From Nitrospirota bacterium (GTDB lineage: Bacteria; Nitrospirota; Thermodesulfovibrionia; UBA6902; DSMQ01), in assembly GCA_016207865.1 (NCBI GenBank), contig JACQZD010000056.1, forward strand, positions 20,351 to 47,803: a stretch of 27,453 nt of DNA, written 5' to 3'. This document shows positions 1 through 8,370 of the stretch, piece after piece. The position numbers and the translations under genes were made by a program. The notes under the pieces were generated by a model. It was not told the DNA's origin. It saw nothing but the letters and a program-made list of their open reading frames with translations, and did not search any database. Every line of letters begins with the position of its first letter. Position 1 is the stretch's first letter.

Positions 1-2
1 CA

Positions 3-266
3 TATGCGCATGGAAAAAAAGATGTATTATTAGATAAACATCCAATTTACAAGGGACTATCTAAAAACGAGAGTGAACGTAGAATGCAATACAGGGAATT
101 CATACGCGGAATGGTTAAAGAAAAAAATATGATGAAGGGTGAGATGAATAGAAGGGTGATATACGGCAGCGAAGACTTTACGGATAAAGTAACTAAAGAA
201 TATAATGTTAACGCAATGGTTAAGCCTAAAGGCAGACCCAAAAAAGACAAAAACGAAGATAAATAG
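3..266 (+). CDS. REP-associated (Y1/IS200-like) transposase, C-terminal end only
   Basis: The frame is open from the left window edge to a TAG at 264-266, so the gene is cut by the window and only its last ~87 residues are visible. The visible part reads ...DKHPIYKGLSKNESERR..., then MNRRVIYGSEDF and a basic tail. This resembles the C-terminal region of REP-associated tyrosine transposases (RAYTs), where a HPLY-like motif and an ERxxxYR helix follow the HUH/Tyr catalytic domain. The catalytic HUH motif and tyrosine lie outside the window, so activity cannot be judged. The stop is followed at once by an accgtcccc-tttttt tract, a type of sequence often next to such transposases. REPIN-like and REP-like hairpins elsewhere in the window (18453-18647, 18742-18761, 15825-15843) are plausible substrates, by inference only. 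Confidence 0.6.
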   Translation, partial: YAHGKKDVLLDKHPIYKGLSKNESERRMQYREFIRGMVKEKNMMKGEMNRRVIYGSEDFTDKVTKEYNVNAMVKPKGRPKKDKNEDK

Positions 267-283
267 AACCGTCCCCTTTTTTC

Positions 284-1954
284 TTACTCCTCCAGCGCTT
301 CCAGCCTCTTTACCCCGATGCGCAGGGGGACGTAAAAAGACACGATGTTGATGGTTAAAACAAGAATCAGACATGCAGCCATTTGAAAGAACTCCCATTT
401 ATTCAGCGCCCGTCCTGTCATCTTTGCGCTGAAATAAAGATAAAGCGGCCACGCCTCCAAAAGCACGGTAAAGGTTATGGACAAAAGCGACAATATCATA
501 AAGAGTATGCCGCCGAAGCCCATTGAGATGGATGCAATGTTGTCATACTTGAATTTCGGGTACATGGCGCCGAGCCCGACCCCCAAGCCGCCGATGGAAA
601 GCGTTATCAGAAAAATCGTTGCCAGCGAAAGCGCCATCATCATGCCCTTTATTCCCAATATTAAATTCGTGGTTAAAATCAGGATTACGGAAAGTATCAG
701 GAGGGGCATCAGCCCTGAGATGAGCTTGCTTGAAAGGAATTCCTTCATGGTGACCGGAGACGCCTTGATAAGCCAGAACGTCTGCCCCTCAAGACTTACG
801 GCCGGGAAGAGCAGCCTTGCCGCAATGGCGGAAAGCACAAAACCCGCAAGCCCCAGATTTAAAAACCCTAAAAAATTATTCAGAAAAAAAGACACTCCCG
901 GGATTGCGTTAAGCGGCAGCACCTTGAAATTATATACATATATCACGACTACGGCTACAAGCAAAAGGAGCTGGGGCCACTGGCTGTTGTCTCTTAAAAA
1001 TATCTTCAAATCCTTGACCATCAGCGCCTCCCTGAGAGAGGACATCTTCTGAGGAAAGAGCCGTTCCATAGGAAGCCTCATGCCCTGCCTCTTTGAACTC
1101 TGCGCCTTATCAAAGGCATCTTTATAAAATAAAGAGCCGGCCCATGATGCAATCAGCATGGAAAATGCGCTGTTGCTTATTAGTACCAGCATGTAAAAAG
1201 CGCTTCCAGTTTTCTTTCCGGTAAGCAGGGGCAGGAGCGACTGGGTGGCCCAGTAGTGCGGCAGGAATGCGGAGTCTGTCCCGATGCTTGTCAGATACTC
1301 AAGCAGGGTCGGAAAGGACTCGGGCCTGAGGAACTTTTCAGGCTGCATGACCCTGAAAAGCAGCAAAACCGTCAAAAAAAACAGGATGCCGAGCACCATA
1401 ATTACATTATGCGCATTTTTTGCAGGCAGTGTCTTTGCAATAATATGGGTGGCTGTTATGCCTATGCCGGTGGGAATCAGAAGAAAGGAAAAGAACACCA
1501 CCGGAAGCGCGGCGTAATAAATAAGGCCTGCGTTATATACATTGCCGTAGGCTATAAAAACCGGCAGCGCAAACAATAGGACCATCCACGAGGATGTCAG
1601 GAATGTGTCTACAGCCTTTGCGGACTGTATTTTTTTTAAAGCAACGGGTTTTGTGAAGAGAAGCTCAAGGTCTCTTGAAAGATAAAAAGTTGAAAGCGCC
1701 GTGAGAATGCCGCTCATCAGCAGAAGGCTCAGAAATGTCAGGAATACCATAGACAGGAGTTTTGCCGCAAGGATATCTCCGAAAATCTCCGTGCTTCTGA
1801 AGTAAATCAGGATTTTTCTGAAGATGATATATATGAACAGCCAAAAGCCTATACCCAGAAGCGCAAACGGAAATCGGTTAAGCATTCTTTTTATCTCCAG
1901 AGAGTTCTTTAAGGATAGAACCTTCGGGATAAAAAGAATGGGAAGCAGGTTCAT
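284..1954 (-). CDS. ABC-2 type exporter permease (putative ABC exporter)
   Basis: A 556-residue, very hydrophobic protein with about a dozen predicted membrane segments. The pattern includes a soluble stretch near the N-terminus (LSRDLELLFTKPV) and a cytoplasmic loop near the middle (FPQKMSSLREALMVKDLKIFLRDNSQWPQ), which is typical of large ABC-2 permeases that work with a separate ATPase. Its start ATG (1952-1954) overlaps the stop of the upstream diguanylate cyclase gene (ATGA, 4 bp), so the two are translationally coupled. The ATPase partner is two genes upstream (3367-4077). The substrate cannot be told from sequence; ABC-2 exporters move lipids, polysaccharides, drugs or peptides. The C-terminus (GVKRLEALEE) is intact. 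Confidence 0.75.
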   Translation of the reverse strand: MNLLPILFIPKVLSLKNSLEIKRMLNRFPFALLGIGFWLFIYIIFRKILIYFRSTEIFGDILAAKLLSMVFLTFLSLLLMSGILTALSTFYLSRDLELLFTKPVALKKIQSAKAVDTFLTSSWMVLLFALPVFIAYGNVYNAGLIYYAALPVVFFSFLLIPTGIGITATHIIAKTLPAKNAHNVIMVLGILFFLTVLLLFRVMQPEKFLRPESFPTLLEYLTSIGTDSAFLPHYWATQSLLPLLTGKKTGSAFYMLVLISNSAFSMLIASWAGSLFYKDAFDKAQSSKRQGMRLPMERLFPQKMSSLREALMVKDLKIFLRDNSQWPQLLLLVAVVVIYVYNFKVLPLNAIPGVSFFLNNFLGFLNLGLAGFVLSAIAARLLFPAVSLEGQTFWLIKASPVTMKEFLSSKLISGLMPLLILSVILILTTNLILGIKGMMMALSLATIFLITLSIGGLGVGLGAMYPKFKYDNIASISMGFGGILFMILSLLSITFTVLLEAWPLYLYFSAKMTGRALNKWEFFQMAACLILVLTINIVSFYVPLRIGVKRLEALEE

Positions 1955-3342
1955 GTATAAAATACTACTTGATTCCTGCCTTTGGTCTTTGCCTCAAGAA
2001 GCGCGGTGTCAGCGCAGGTAATCAGGTCATCGCTTGTGTTAATTCGTTCATTAGGAAATGAGGCTACGCCGACGCTTACGGTTATTGCCTCTTTCCCCCT
2101 GAGCGATTTAAACTTGTGGTCTTTTATGCAGAGCCTTAATTTTTCGGATGCCGTGATGGAGCCTGTCTTTGCAGTATTGGGAAGGAGGATAATAAATTCC
2201 TCGCCGCCGTACCGCGCGAGCAAATCGCCGCTCCGCACGTTTTTCTTTAAGACCTGCGCAAATTCCTTTAATACCTGGTCGCCGACCCGGTGGCTGTAAG
2301 TGTCATTTATGCGCTTAAAAAAATCAATGTCAAGCATCAGGCACGTCAGAGGAAACTTATATCGCAGCGCCCTTGTGAATTCCTCCTCAATACGGTGATA
2401 AAAATAGCGCACATTGTAAAGACCGGTGAGAAAGTCTGTTATCGCCAGTTTCCCGAGGGAAGTCTTTTCATATTCCAGTCTCTCATACAAAAAGGCATTG
2501 TATATGGCATTGGCGCATGCGTTTGTGACCGTGCTGCAGAACCTGATTTCATCCTGACTAAAGGACCTGCTTGAGCGCGAGGTCCTCAGAAACAGGGTGC
2601 CGATTGCCGTATCCCTGTAGAATATGGGGAGCACAATGATGGACCGTATTCCCAAGGGCGAGATTATGTCCCTTACATCCATCATTATGGGGTCGGTTTT
2701 TATGTCATTCACCACAATCGCATGCTTTGTCAAAATGGCTTCCTTGATTTCAGGATACTTGTCAAGGTCCAGTTTTATGTTTTTTATCTTCGGATTCTCG
2801 GAAGTAGCAACCACATCGGCAGTGTTTTCCTCCTTGTCTATGCGTATCATGGAACACCGGACCACAGGAACTATCTCGGCTATTTTTCTTACAATGGTGT
2901 ACAGCATTTCCTGAAGGTCCAGCGTGGAGGAGACCAGGAAGGTGGTTTCATTTATTGCCTGAAGACGCTCTTTTTCCTTCTGAAGCTTTTCAATGCGGCT
3001 TTTACTCTTCAGGGCGCTTTCAATGCTGAGCTTTAATTCAAACGGGCTGCACGGCGCAATAAGAAAATCCGTGATACCTGCGCTGAAAGCCTTTTTGACC
3101 GTGCCCTGCATTTCTTTTCCGACAACCCCTATGACAGGCGACAGGTCTTTGAATATTTTCAGATGCTTTTGATTAAGGTCCTGGGACATGCAGAGGATGA
3201 CAATATCAGGCGTTGAATTCTCAAGGTGCGCCCTGACATCTTCAATTGAGCTAAATCCATAGACAGAATAATGCTTTTTTAAATGCGTTGAAATTCGTTT
3301 CAGATGCCTGCCGCCGGCATCAAAGACAAGTACCTGTTTCAT
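1951..3342 (-). CDS. diguanylate cyclase with degenerate receiver, GAF and GGDEF domains
   Basis: 463 residues. Residues ~1-115 fold like a response-regulator receiver, but the acidic pocket reads FDAGG instead of DD and the phospho-acceptor position reads DIVILCMSQ, with Cys where Asp is expected, so phosphorylation at the usual site is unlikely. Residues ~130-300 form a GAF domain (INETTFLVSSTLDLQEML ... GTLFLRTS ... ERLEYE). Residues ~300-463 form the GGDEF domain, with an active-site GGEEF and an RSGD inhibitory I-site five residues upstream, so an active cyclase with product inhibition is predicted. It lies between the ATPase and permease genes of an ABC exporter, 24 bp after the ATPase gene and overlapping the permease gene by 4 bp, which suggests that c-di-GMP signalling and the exporter are co-expressed. 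No membrane segment is seen, so it is probably cytoplasmic. Confidence 0.85.
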   Translation of the reverse strand: MKQVLVFDAGGRHLKRISTHLKKHYSVYGFSSIEDVRAHLENSTPDIVILCMSQDLNQKHLKIFKDLSPVIGVVGKEMQGTVKKAFSAGITDFLIAPCSPFELKLSIESALKSKSRIEKLQKEKERLQAINETTFLVSSTLDLQEMLYTIVRKIAEIVPVVRCSMIRIDKEENTADVVATSENPKIKNIKLDLDKYPEIKEAILTKHAIVVNDIKTDPIMMDVRDIISPLGIRSIIVLPIFYRDTAIGTLFLRTSRSSRSFSQDEIRFCSTVTNACANAIYNAFLYERLEYEKTSLGKLAITDFLTGLYNVRYFYHRIEEEFTRALRYKFPLTCLMLDIDFFKRINDTYSHRVGDQVLKEFAQVLKKNVRSGDLLARYGGEEFIILLPNTAKTGSITASEKLRLCIKDHKFKSLRGKEAITVSVGVASFPNERINTSDDLITCADTALLEAKTKGRNQVVFYT

Positions 3343-3366
3343 CCTCGGTCTCCTTATGAATTAAGG

Positions 3367-4077
3367 TTATTTTTCTGTAACCTGCAGGAAAAAGTCCTCA
3401 AGCCTCCGGCCTGAGCTTAAAAGCCCTTCTTTTGTGCCTGAGGCTATCAGCCTGCCGTTGTTTATTATGCCTATGTCAGAGCATAATTCCTCGGCCAGCA
3501 GGAGGCTGTGTGTTGCCATGAATATAGTTAAGCCGCCTGCCGCCTGCCCCTGCAGTAGATTTTTTAACATTCTTATGCCCTTGGGGTCAAGTCCTACTAT
3601 CGGTTCGTCTATTAAAAGGATTTTTGGCTCATTAAGCATTGCCGCCACAAATACAAGCCTCTGCCTCATGCCCGCTGAGTAGCTTTCAATAAGTCCGTCA
3701 AGAATTTCCCTGATGGAGAAGGTTTCAGAGAGGCCCTTGATTTTCCCGGCTGTCTGTTCCTCCGGCATTTTATAAAGGGCGGCAACAAAGCGGAGAAACT
3801 CCCTGCCGGTTAATTTTTCGTATAAAAAACCCTTGTCAGGCACATAACCTATGATTGATTTTGCCTTTAGCGGTTCAGCGACAACATCATACCCGCCTGC
3901 GAATATTTGCCCGACAGCAGGTTTTAAGAGTCCTGCAATCATTTTAACAGTAGTTGTTTTTCCTGCTCCGTTAGGACCCAGAAACCCGAAAATTTTTCCC
4001 TTTGCCACTTCAATGTCAAGGTCCTTTATGGCCCAGTAGTCGCCGAAATTCTTCCCTACGCCGGATAGTTTAATCAC
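3367..4077 (-). CDS. ABC transporter ATP-binding protein
   Basis: 236 residues, a normal length for an ABC ATPase of an ABC-2 exporter. Visible motifs: Walker A GPNGAGKTT (residues ~34-42), signature YSAGMRQR, Walker B KILLIDEP, D-loop GLDPKG and switch histidine in ATHS. The N-terminus (MIKLSGVGKNFGDYWAIKDL) is a typical start. The likely partner permease is at 284-1954, separated from it by the diguanylate cyclase gene. It is preceded by a 151-bp AT-rich gap, so either a promoter lies there or transcription continues from the transglutaminase gene upstream. Confidence 0.9.
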   Translation of the reverse strand: MIKLSGVGKNFGDYWAIKDLDIEVAKGKIFGFLGPNGAGKTTTVKMIAGLLKPAVGQIFAGGYDVVAEPLKAKSIIGYVPDKGFLYEKLTGREFLRFVAALYKMPEEQTAGKIKGLSETFSIREILDGLIESYSAGMRQRLVFVAAMLNEPKILLIDEPIVGLDPKGIRMLKNLLQGQAAGGLTIFMATHSLLLAEELCSDIGIINNGRLIASGTKEGLLSSGRRLEDFFLQVTEK

Positions 4078-4228
4078 CTGCGCCCCTTCCCCATTAAATT
4101 GCTTCTACAAATTTTAGTGCAAGGGTTCAAGTATTTCTTTCATTGCAAAATGCAAAATTAACATTTATCAATTTTAAATGAAAATTGTTAATTGATAATT
4201 TTTACTTGAATCTTTACCTTGCCCCCTA
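4078..4228. repeat. AT-rich intergenic palindromic repeat
   Basis: About 150 bp between the transglutaminase remnant and the ABC ATPase gene. It holds imperfect opposed repeats (aaaattaacatttatc facing aaaattgttaattgata, about 4152-4199) and a gcaagggttcaag stretch near 4121-4133. The latter resembles the 8-bp GTTCAAGG-type repeats found inside dsrN and at the break of the neighbouring gene. No convincing ORF is present. Confidence 0.4.
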
Positions 4229-4780
4229 TTATCTATACTCCATTCCCTCAAGTGAAATATTATTGATGACCTTAGCAATTATAAGCTGTTTACTTAAGTC
4301 GCCGCTGATAAGCATGATGTACTTTGCATCAACCGGAAATTCTCCGAGTGTCGGGTCCATTGCAATCCATTTCCCCGCAAACACCTCAGGCCATGCGTGA
4401 TAGTAGAAGGCGCCCTGCCTGTAAACAAGGCCGACGAGCATCTGAGACGGCAGGCCTATGGCGCGCGCTAAAGCCACATATATGGTTGTATGCTCATTGC
4501 AGTCGCCTTTTTTTGCATTAAGCACGTCAACGGCGCTGGGGATTGTTATACTCGGCGTCTTCTTTATGTTATTGAAGACCCATTCATACAAAAGCCTTGC
4601 GGCTTTCAGGGAATTTTCCTCGCTGCCAACAATTTCCCTTGCAAGCTTTTTTATCCTCGGGTCTTCCGACTGGATAAGGGGCGTAGCGGAGAGATACGCC
4701 TCCAGGCCTGAAACCGGCAGTTGAGCAGGTTTTAATGCGGAAAGGTCTTCTTTAACTATACTAAGGATATCTCCGTTCAG
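4229..4780 (-). pseudogene. transglutaminase-like protease domain (C-terminal part of a frame-broken gene)
   Basis: This frame carries a complete transglutaminase-like core: the Cys in KKGDCNEHT, the His in YYHAWPEV and the Asp in AMDPT. It is open from 4810 down to the stop at 4229. The only standard start is a TTG at 4591, inside the domain, which would remove conserved sequence before the Cys motif. A strong GGAGGG sits 6 nt before a CTG at 4780, so a separate 183-residue product from a CTG start is conceivable. More likely this is the second half of one ~479-residue periplasmic protein. Deleting one copy of the 8-bp tandem repeat at 4800-4815 joins the upstream ORF to this one as DYKGLELNAGGQTLNGD without a stop. 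Confidence 0.7.
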
Positions 4781-4797
4781 GGTTTGCCCTCCTGCGT

Positions 4798-5676
4798 TCA
4801 GTTCAAGAGTTCAAGCCCTTTGTAGTCAATGCCTTTCAGCCTGATTTTTAAATAAGAAACACTGAGAGGCAAGGCAAGATTAAACGGCACTGACGCCTGC
4901 TGAATTAAGTCGGGTGTATTGATTACAGCCCTTGTCGCCTCTTCCTTGGATTCGCTTATTAGCGTAAAACCCAGAGGGCTTTCCTCTTTAAGTTCATTGC
5001 CGTTTTCATCAATCCACATTAAAAGGGGGACCCCCTGCAGGTCGCCCTTGATTTTAAATGCATTAACTTCTTTGCCGGAAATCGTGATTTTTTCCCTGCC
5101 GGCAATTTCTATGAGCATATCCTGAACACCCATGGTTACGGGGTCAAAGACAGGAAATTTAAACCTGGCCCCGCTTCTAAAGCCCTCCTTAATAAGATAC
5201 GGCAGGATTGTAAGGCTCATCTGAGGCTCTTCGGCAAGTTCCATTGTCTGCGCAGTCTTTGCGCCTGCTGTTTCAATATCAAGATTAAGGGTTCTGCCTG
5301 TAAATTTACCCTTTATTTCAATGCCTTTCCCTGAATTCATAGAAAACCTGAATGAACGCACCTTGAGTTCCGGAGATATGGATACGTAAGTTTTGGTGCG
5401 GATGTCCTGTTCAGTGCCGAGGACCTTCAGCCGCAGGTTTATTTCTTCATATGCGCTGTAGCCGTCCACATCCCTGTAAAGACTGCTGGATGTGTAGCCG
5501 ATCTTCTGCCCCTTCAGATATGCCCCCATCCACCGCTGAGCGCTCTCAGGCAGTACGGTGTGAGCTGTTATGCCTATGCCTTTAATAGGGGCATGGCGGT
5601 ATATTAACAGCGCTGTTACGACTAGCCAGAATAAGACAATTGCAGACTGGAAGAACTTTCTGCCGCTTATCACCAT
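4798..5676 (-). pseudogene. N-terminal part of transglutaminase-like periplasmic protein, frame-broken
   Basis: 292 residues before a premature stop. Residues ~8-25 form a membrane anchor or signal (FFQSAIVLFWLVVTALLIY). It is followed by a beta-rich region beginning WMGAYLKGQKIGYTSSSLY, a layout seen upstream of the transglutaminase core in single-chain proteins of ~480 residues. It ends right at an 8-bp tandem duplication, and the transglutaminase core continues in the next frame. No clear Shine-Dalgarno sequence precedes the ATG at 5676; a GTG follows immediately. The family hydrolyses or crosslinks unknown periplasmic substrates, and the role here is not known. Confidence 0.65.
4800..4815. 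repeat. 8-bp tandem duplication (AGTTCAAG x2) that breaks the transglutaminase gene
   Basis: AGTTCAAG occurs at 4800-4807 and again at 4808-4815. Removing one copy restores a continuous minus-strand reading frame between the two halves. The unit is one base different from the GTTCAAGG unit repeated three times inside dsrN (9507-9532). Confidence 0.8.
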
Positions 5677-5682
5677 TTCAGG

Positions 5683-5712
5683 ATTTTAGCAGAAAATGCA
5701 ATGCCTTAACAA
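5683..5712 (-). promoter_or_regulatory. candidate sigma-70 promoter of the transglutaminase/ABC group
   Basis: On the minus strand TTGTTA (5712-5707) and TAAAAT (5688-5683) are separated by 18 bp. The -10 ends only 6 nt before the ATG at 5676, so the transcript would be nearly leaderless. The assignment is by consensus only. Confidence 0.3.
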
Positions 5713-5808
5713 CTGACTTTGTGTCAGGTATTAAAAAATGAGAAAAGCGGGATGGTGAGGGGCATTTTATTGATAAGGAGATATGATGTTTAAATTAATT
5801 TTTTTAAT

Positions 5809-5838
5809 TTGACCTCTTTGCGCTAATGGGCATATTAT
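5809..5838 (+). promoter_or_regulatory. candidate sigma-70 promoter of the dsr operon
   Basis: TTGACC (5809-5814) and TATTAT (5833-5838) are separated by 18 bp. Start of transcription near 5845 would give a ~150-nt leader before dsrA. The divergent transglutaminase gene starts at 5676, so the ~318-bp gap 5677-5994 holds promoters in both directions. A modest hairpin (CAGAA ... TTCTG, near 5897-5920) lies in the leader. Confidence 0.45.
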
Positions 5839-5994
5839 AGACAGAATTTTGCTATGTCTTCAATTCTATCTGAAGGGCAAAATCATTAATTTTTTCAGAA
5901 GAGGGGAATTCTTTTTCTGCAATAACGCTGAATCTCAGATAACATTATCAGTTTAATAAAAATCCAGGCTGTAAAATAAAAAAGGAGGATAGGG

Positions 5995-7203
5995 ATGAGC
6001 AAGAAAAAACATGAGACCCCAATGTTGGACGAACTGAAAAAAGGGCCCTGGCCAAGCTTTGTAAAAGAGATTGAGAAGGCGGCGGTAAAAAGCGAGACTG
6101 CCAACGACACACTTGGACAGGTGGAAAAATCCTACAGGACCAGGCGCGGATACTGGAAGCACGGCGGTATTGTCGGAGTTTTAGGTTATGGAGGCGGAGT
6201 CATCGGCAGATATACATCTCTGCCTGAGGAGTTTCCGGGCGTAAAATTCTTTCATACGGTCAGAATTAATCAGCCGAGCGGCTGGTTCTACACATCAAAG
6301 GCATTAAGAGAAATCTGCGATATATGGGATAAATACGGAAGCGGTCTTACAAACATTCACGGCTCAACAGGCGATTTGGTGCTTTTAGGCACAAACACCG
6401 AGAGTCTTGAGGCAATATTTGCCGAGTATTCATCGCGCGGATGGGACTTGGGCGGCTCCGGCTCCGCAATGCGGACACCGAGCTGCTGCTTAGGACCTGC
6501 ACGGTGCGAATGGTCCAACATAAACACCCTTGAAATAAACTACCAGCTTACACAGGAATTTCAGGACGAGCTTCACAGGCCGGCGTTCCCGTATAAATTT
6601 AAGATAAAGACGTCCGGCTGTGCAGTTGACTGCGTTGCATCCATTGCGCGCGCCGACCTGTCCATCATAGGCACATGGAGGGGCAAGATACAGATTGACC
6701 AGTCAGAGGTGCAGAATTATGCCAAGAAAGGCATGAACATCAATGCAGAGATTGTTAATATGTGTCCGACTCAGTGCATTACCTACGACGGCAAGGAAAT
6801 GAAGATTGACGATGCGGAATGCTCCAGATGCATGCACTGCATTGCCAAGATGACAAAGGCACTGAGGCCGAGCGGCGAGAGAGGCGCAACCCTCCTTATG
6901 GGCAGCAAGGCTCCGATTGTTGTCGGCTCCCTGCTTTCATGGGTCATCGTGCCGTTTATCAAGCTTGAGCCTCCATATAAGGAATTAAAGGAATTAATCC
7001 GCAAGATGATTGAGTGGTGGGATGAGAATTCAAAGCCCAGAGAGAGAATCGGCGAGGTCATTGAGATTAAGGGCATGAGGTCCTTTCTTGAGTATATCGG
7101 CGTTCCACCAAGCCCGGCGCAGGTTAAATGGCCGAGAAAAGATCCGTTCATCTTCTTTAAGGATGAGGACTTTGAAAAAGTTTTCAAAAAAGGCAAATAT
7201 TAA
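5995..7203 (+). CDS. dsrA: dissimilatory sulfite reductase alpha subunit
   Basis: 402 residues, slightly shorter than many DsrA (~430). DsrA and DsrB form the cytoplasmic alpha2beta2 siroheme enzyme that reduces sulfite to a DsrC-bound trisulfide. Siroheme/[4Fe-4S] ligands are visible as CLGPARC (CX5C, within PSCCLGPARCEW) and GCAVDC (CX3C). The inserted ferredoxin domain shows NMCPTQC and CSRCMHC. Other family marks are HGSTGD, GGSGSAMRT and DELHRPAFPYKFK. The start is supported by GGAGG six bases before ATG. The gene is intact and followed by dsrB after 32 bp. DsrD downstream argues for the reductive rather than the sulfur-oxidising type. The usual GCPNDC-like motif reads GCAVDC, which keeps both cysteines. 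Confidence 0.96.
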   Translation: MSKKKHETPMLDELKKGPWPSFVKEIEKAAVKSETANDTLGQVEKSYRTRRGYWKHGGIVGVLGYGGGVIGRYTSLPEEFPGVKFFHTVRINQPSGWFYTSKALREICDIWDKYGSGLTNIHGSTGDLVLLGTNTESLEAIFAEYSSRGWDLGGSGSAMRTPSCCLGPARCEWSNINTLEINYQLTQEFQDELHRPAFPYKFKIKTSGCAVDCVASIARADLSIIGTWRGKIQIDQSEVQNYAKKGMNINAEIVNMCPTQCITYDGKEMKIDDAECSRCMHCIAKMTKALRPSGERGATLLMGSKAPIVVGSLLSWVIVPFIKLEPPYKELKELIRKMIEWWDENSKPRERIGEVIEIKGMRSFLEYIGVPPSPAQVKWPRKDPFIFFKDEDFEKVFKKGKY

Positions 7204-7235
7204 TTATAAAAAAATTTAAAAGGAGGATAACTTAA

Positions 7236-7775
7236 ATGTCATTGCCACAGAGAAAAACAGATATAGGACCGCCTCATTATGAGCAGTTTTTGCCGCCGGT
7301 AATCAAAAAGAATCTCGGCAAGTGGAAATACCATGAGGTAATAAATCCCGGCTTAATGGTTCATGTTGCGGAAGGCGGGGACAAGATATGGACGGTAAGG
7401 GTTGCCTCACCGAGGATTTTAAGCACGGACACCATCCGCGAAATAAGCGATATTGCCGATAAATTCTGCGGCGGGTATCTCAGATTTACTTCAAGAAACA
7501 ATGTTGAATTCCTTATATCAGACGAGAAGAATGTTGAGCCCATACAGAAGGAATTAAAAGCCAAAGGCTATACAATCGGAGGCATCGGCCCGAGGATAAG
7601 CAATGTTATCCATACTCAGGGCTGGGTGCACTGCCACAGCGCCTGCACAGACGCCTCAGGACTGGTTAAGGCGATGATGGATGAACTTTACGATTATTTC
7701 ACGACAAAAGAGCTTCCGAACAAGGTCCGGCTTGCGGTTGCATGCTGTGTCAACATGTGCGGCGCAGTCCACTAA
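7236..7775 (+). pseudogene. dsrB: dissimilatory sulfite reductase beta subunit, N-terminal part (frame-broken)
   Basis: The first 179 codons of dsrB, starting at ATG 7236 after a good GGAGG (9-nt spacing). Family marks are MVHVAEGG, the QGWVHCHSACTDASG segment with a conserved Cys, and the siroheme-site ACCVNMCGAVH. The frame then hits TAA (7773-7775) because a 55-bp segment is tandemly duplicated at 7719-7828. Removing one copy gives an intact protein of 356 residues reading ...CCVNMCGAVHCSDIA..., a normal DsrB size and sequence. As drawn, the fragment lacks the ferredoxin domain and the C-terminal half and could not form a working enzyme. Because DsrB is required for DsrAB activity and dsrA, dsrD and dsrN are all intact, an assembly artefact is likely. 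Confidence 0.9.
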
Positions 7776-8361
7776 CAAGGTCAGGCTTGCGGTTGCATGC
7801 TGTGTCAACATGTGCGGCGCAGTCCACTGCTCTGACATTGCATTAGTTGCGCTTCACACCAAGGTTCCGCCGATTGACCATGAGAGGGTCGGGAAGATTT
7901 GCGAAATACCAACGGTCATATCCTCCTGTCCGACAAGGGCCATAAGCCCTGACCCGGCAAAAAAGAGCGTGAAGATTAATGAAGAAAAGTGCATGTACTG
8001 CGGAAACTGCTTCACGGTCTGCCCTGCAATTGATATTCACAACCCGGAAAGCGACGGCGTAGCAATAGTTGTCGGCGGGAAAATCGGCAGCTTAAGGAGC
8101 GCCCCTAAATTCTCCAAGCTCGCCATTCCGTTCTTTTACAACGAGCCGCCGAGATGGCCGAAGATTATTGCGGCAGTAAAGAACATCCTTGAAGTATATG
8201 CTAAAAATGCAAGGAAACACGAAAGGGTTGGTGAGTGGATTGACAGGATTGGCTGGGAAAAGTTCTTCAAGCTTACGGGCATTGAATTCACATTCCAGCA
8301 CATTGACGACTTTACATTCATGAGAGAGACGATGAGGACCACACCGGCGTTTAAGTGGTAA
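7681..8361 (+). pseudogene. dsrB: dissimilatory sulfite reductase beta subunit, C-terminal part (frame-broken)
   Basis: The DsrB-like sequence of this frame starts in the second copy of the 55-bp duplication (about 7774: NKVRLAVACCVNMCGAVHCSDIA). Codons before that, from ATG 7681, are the first half of dsrB read in the wrong frame. It carries SSCPTRAI and the ferredoxin motif CMYCGNCFTVCP, then the GVAIVVGGKIG and NEPPRWPKI segments and an intact C-terminus (TTPAFKW). The duplicated copies differ by one synonymous base (CGG/AGG, both Arg), so both encode the same peptide when read in frame. Together with 7236-7775 it represents one dsrB gene. Confidence 0.9.
7719..7828. repeat. 55-bp tandem duplication inside dsrB
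   Basis: 7719-7773 and 7774-7828 are identical except C7728 versus A7783. The duplication covers the codons for the siroheme-binding cysteines. 55 is not divisible by 3, so it shifts the frame. Loss of either copy restores dsrB. Confidence 0.95.
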
Positions 8362-8370
8362 TTTTAAGAC

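Noticed and set aside
477..1052. Long plus-strand ORF (191 codons) opposite the ABC permease
   Set aside because: It lies entirely antisense to a gene with clear membrane-protein features, has no ribosome site, and its translation shows no domain.
5783..5812. Tiny ORF MMFKLIFLI with a good AAGGAG site ahead of dsrA
   Set aside because: Only nine codons; it runs into the -35 of the likely dsr promoter, so it would not be transcribed from it. No attenuator structure follows.
7236..8361. Programmed frameshift in dsrB
   Set aside because: No slippery site is visible and the defect is a 55-bp duplication, which a single ribosomal shift would not correct to a normal protein.
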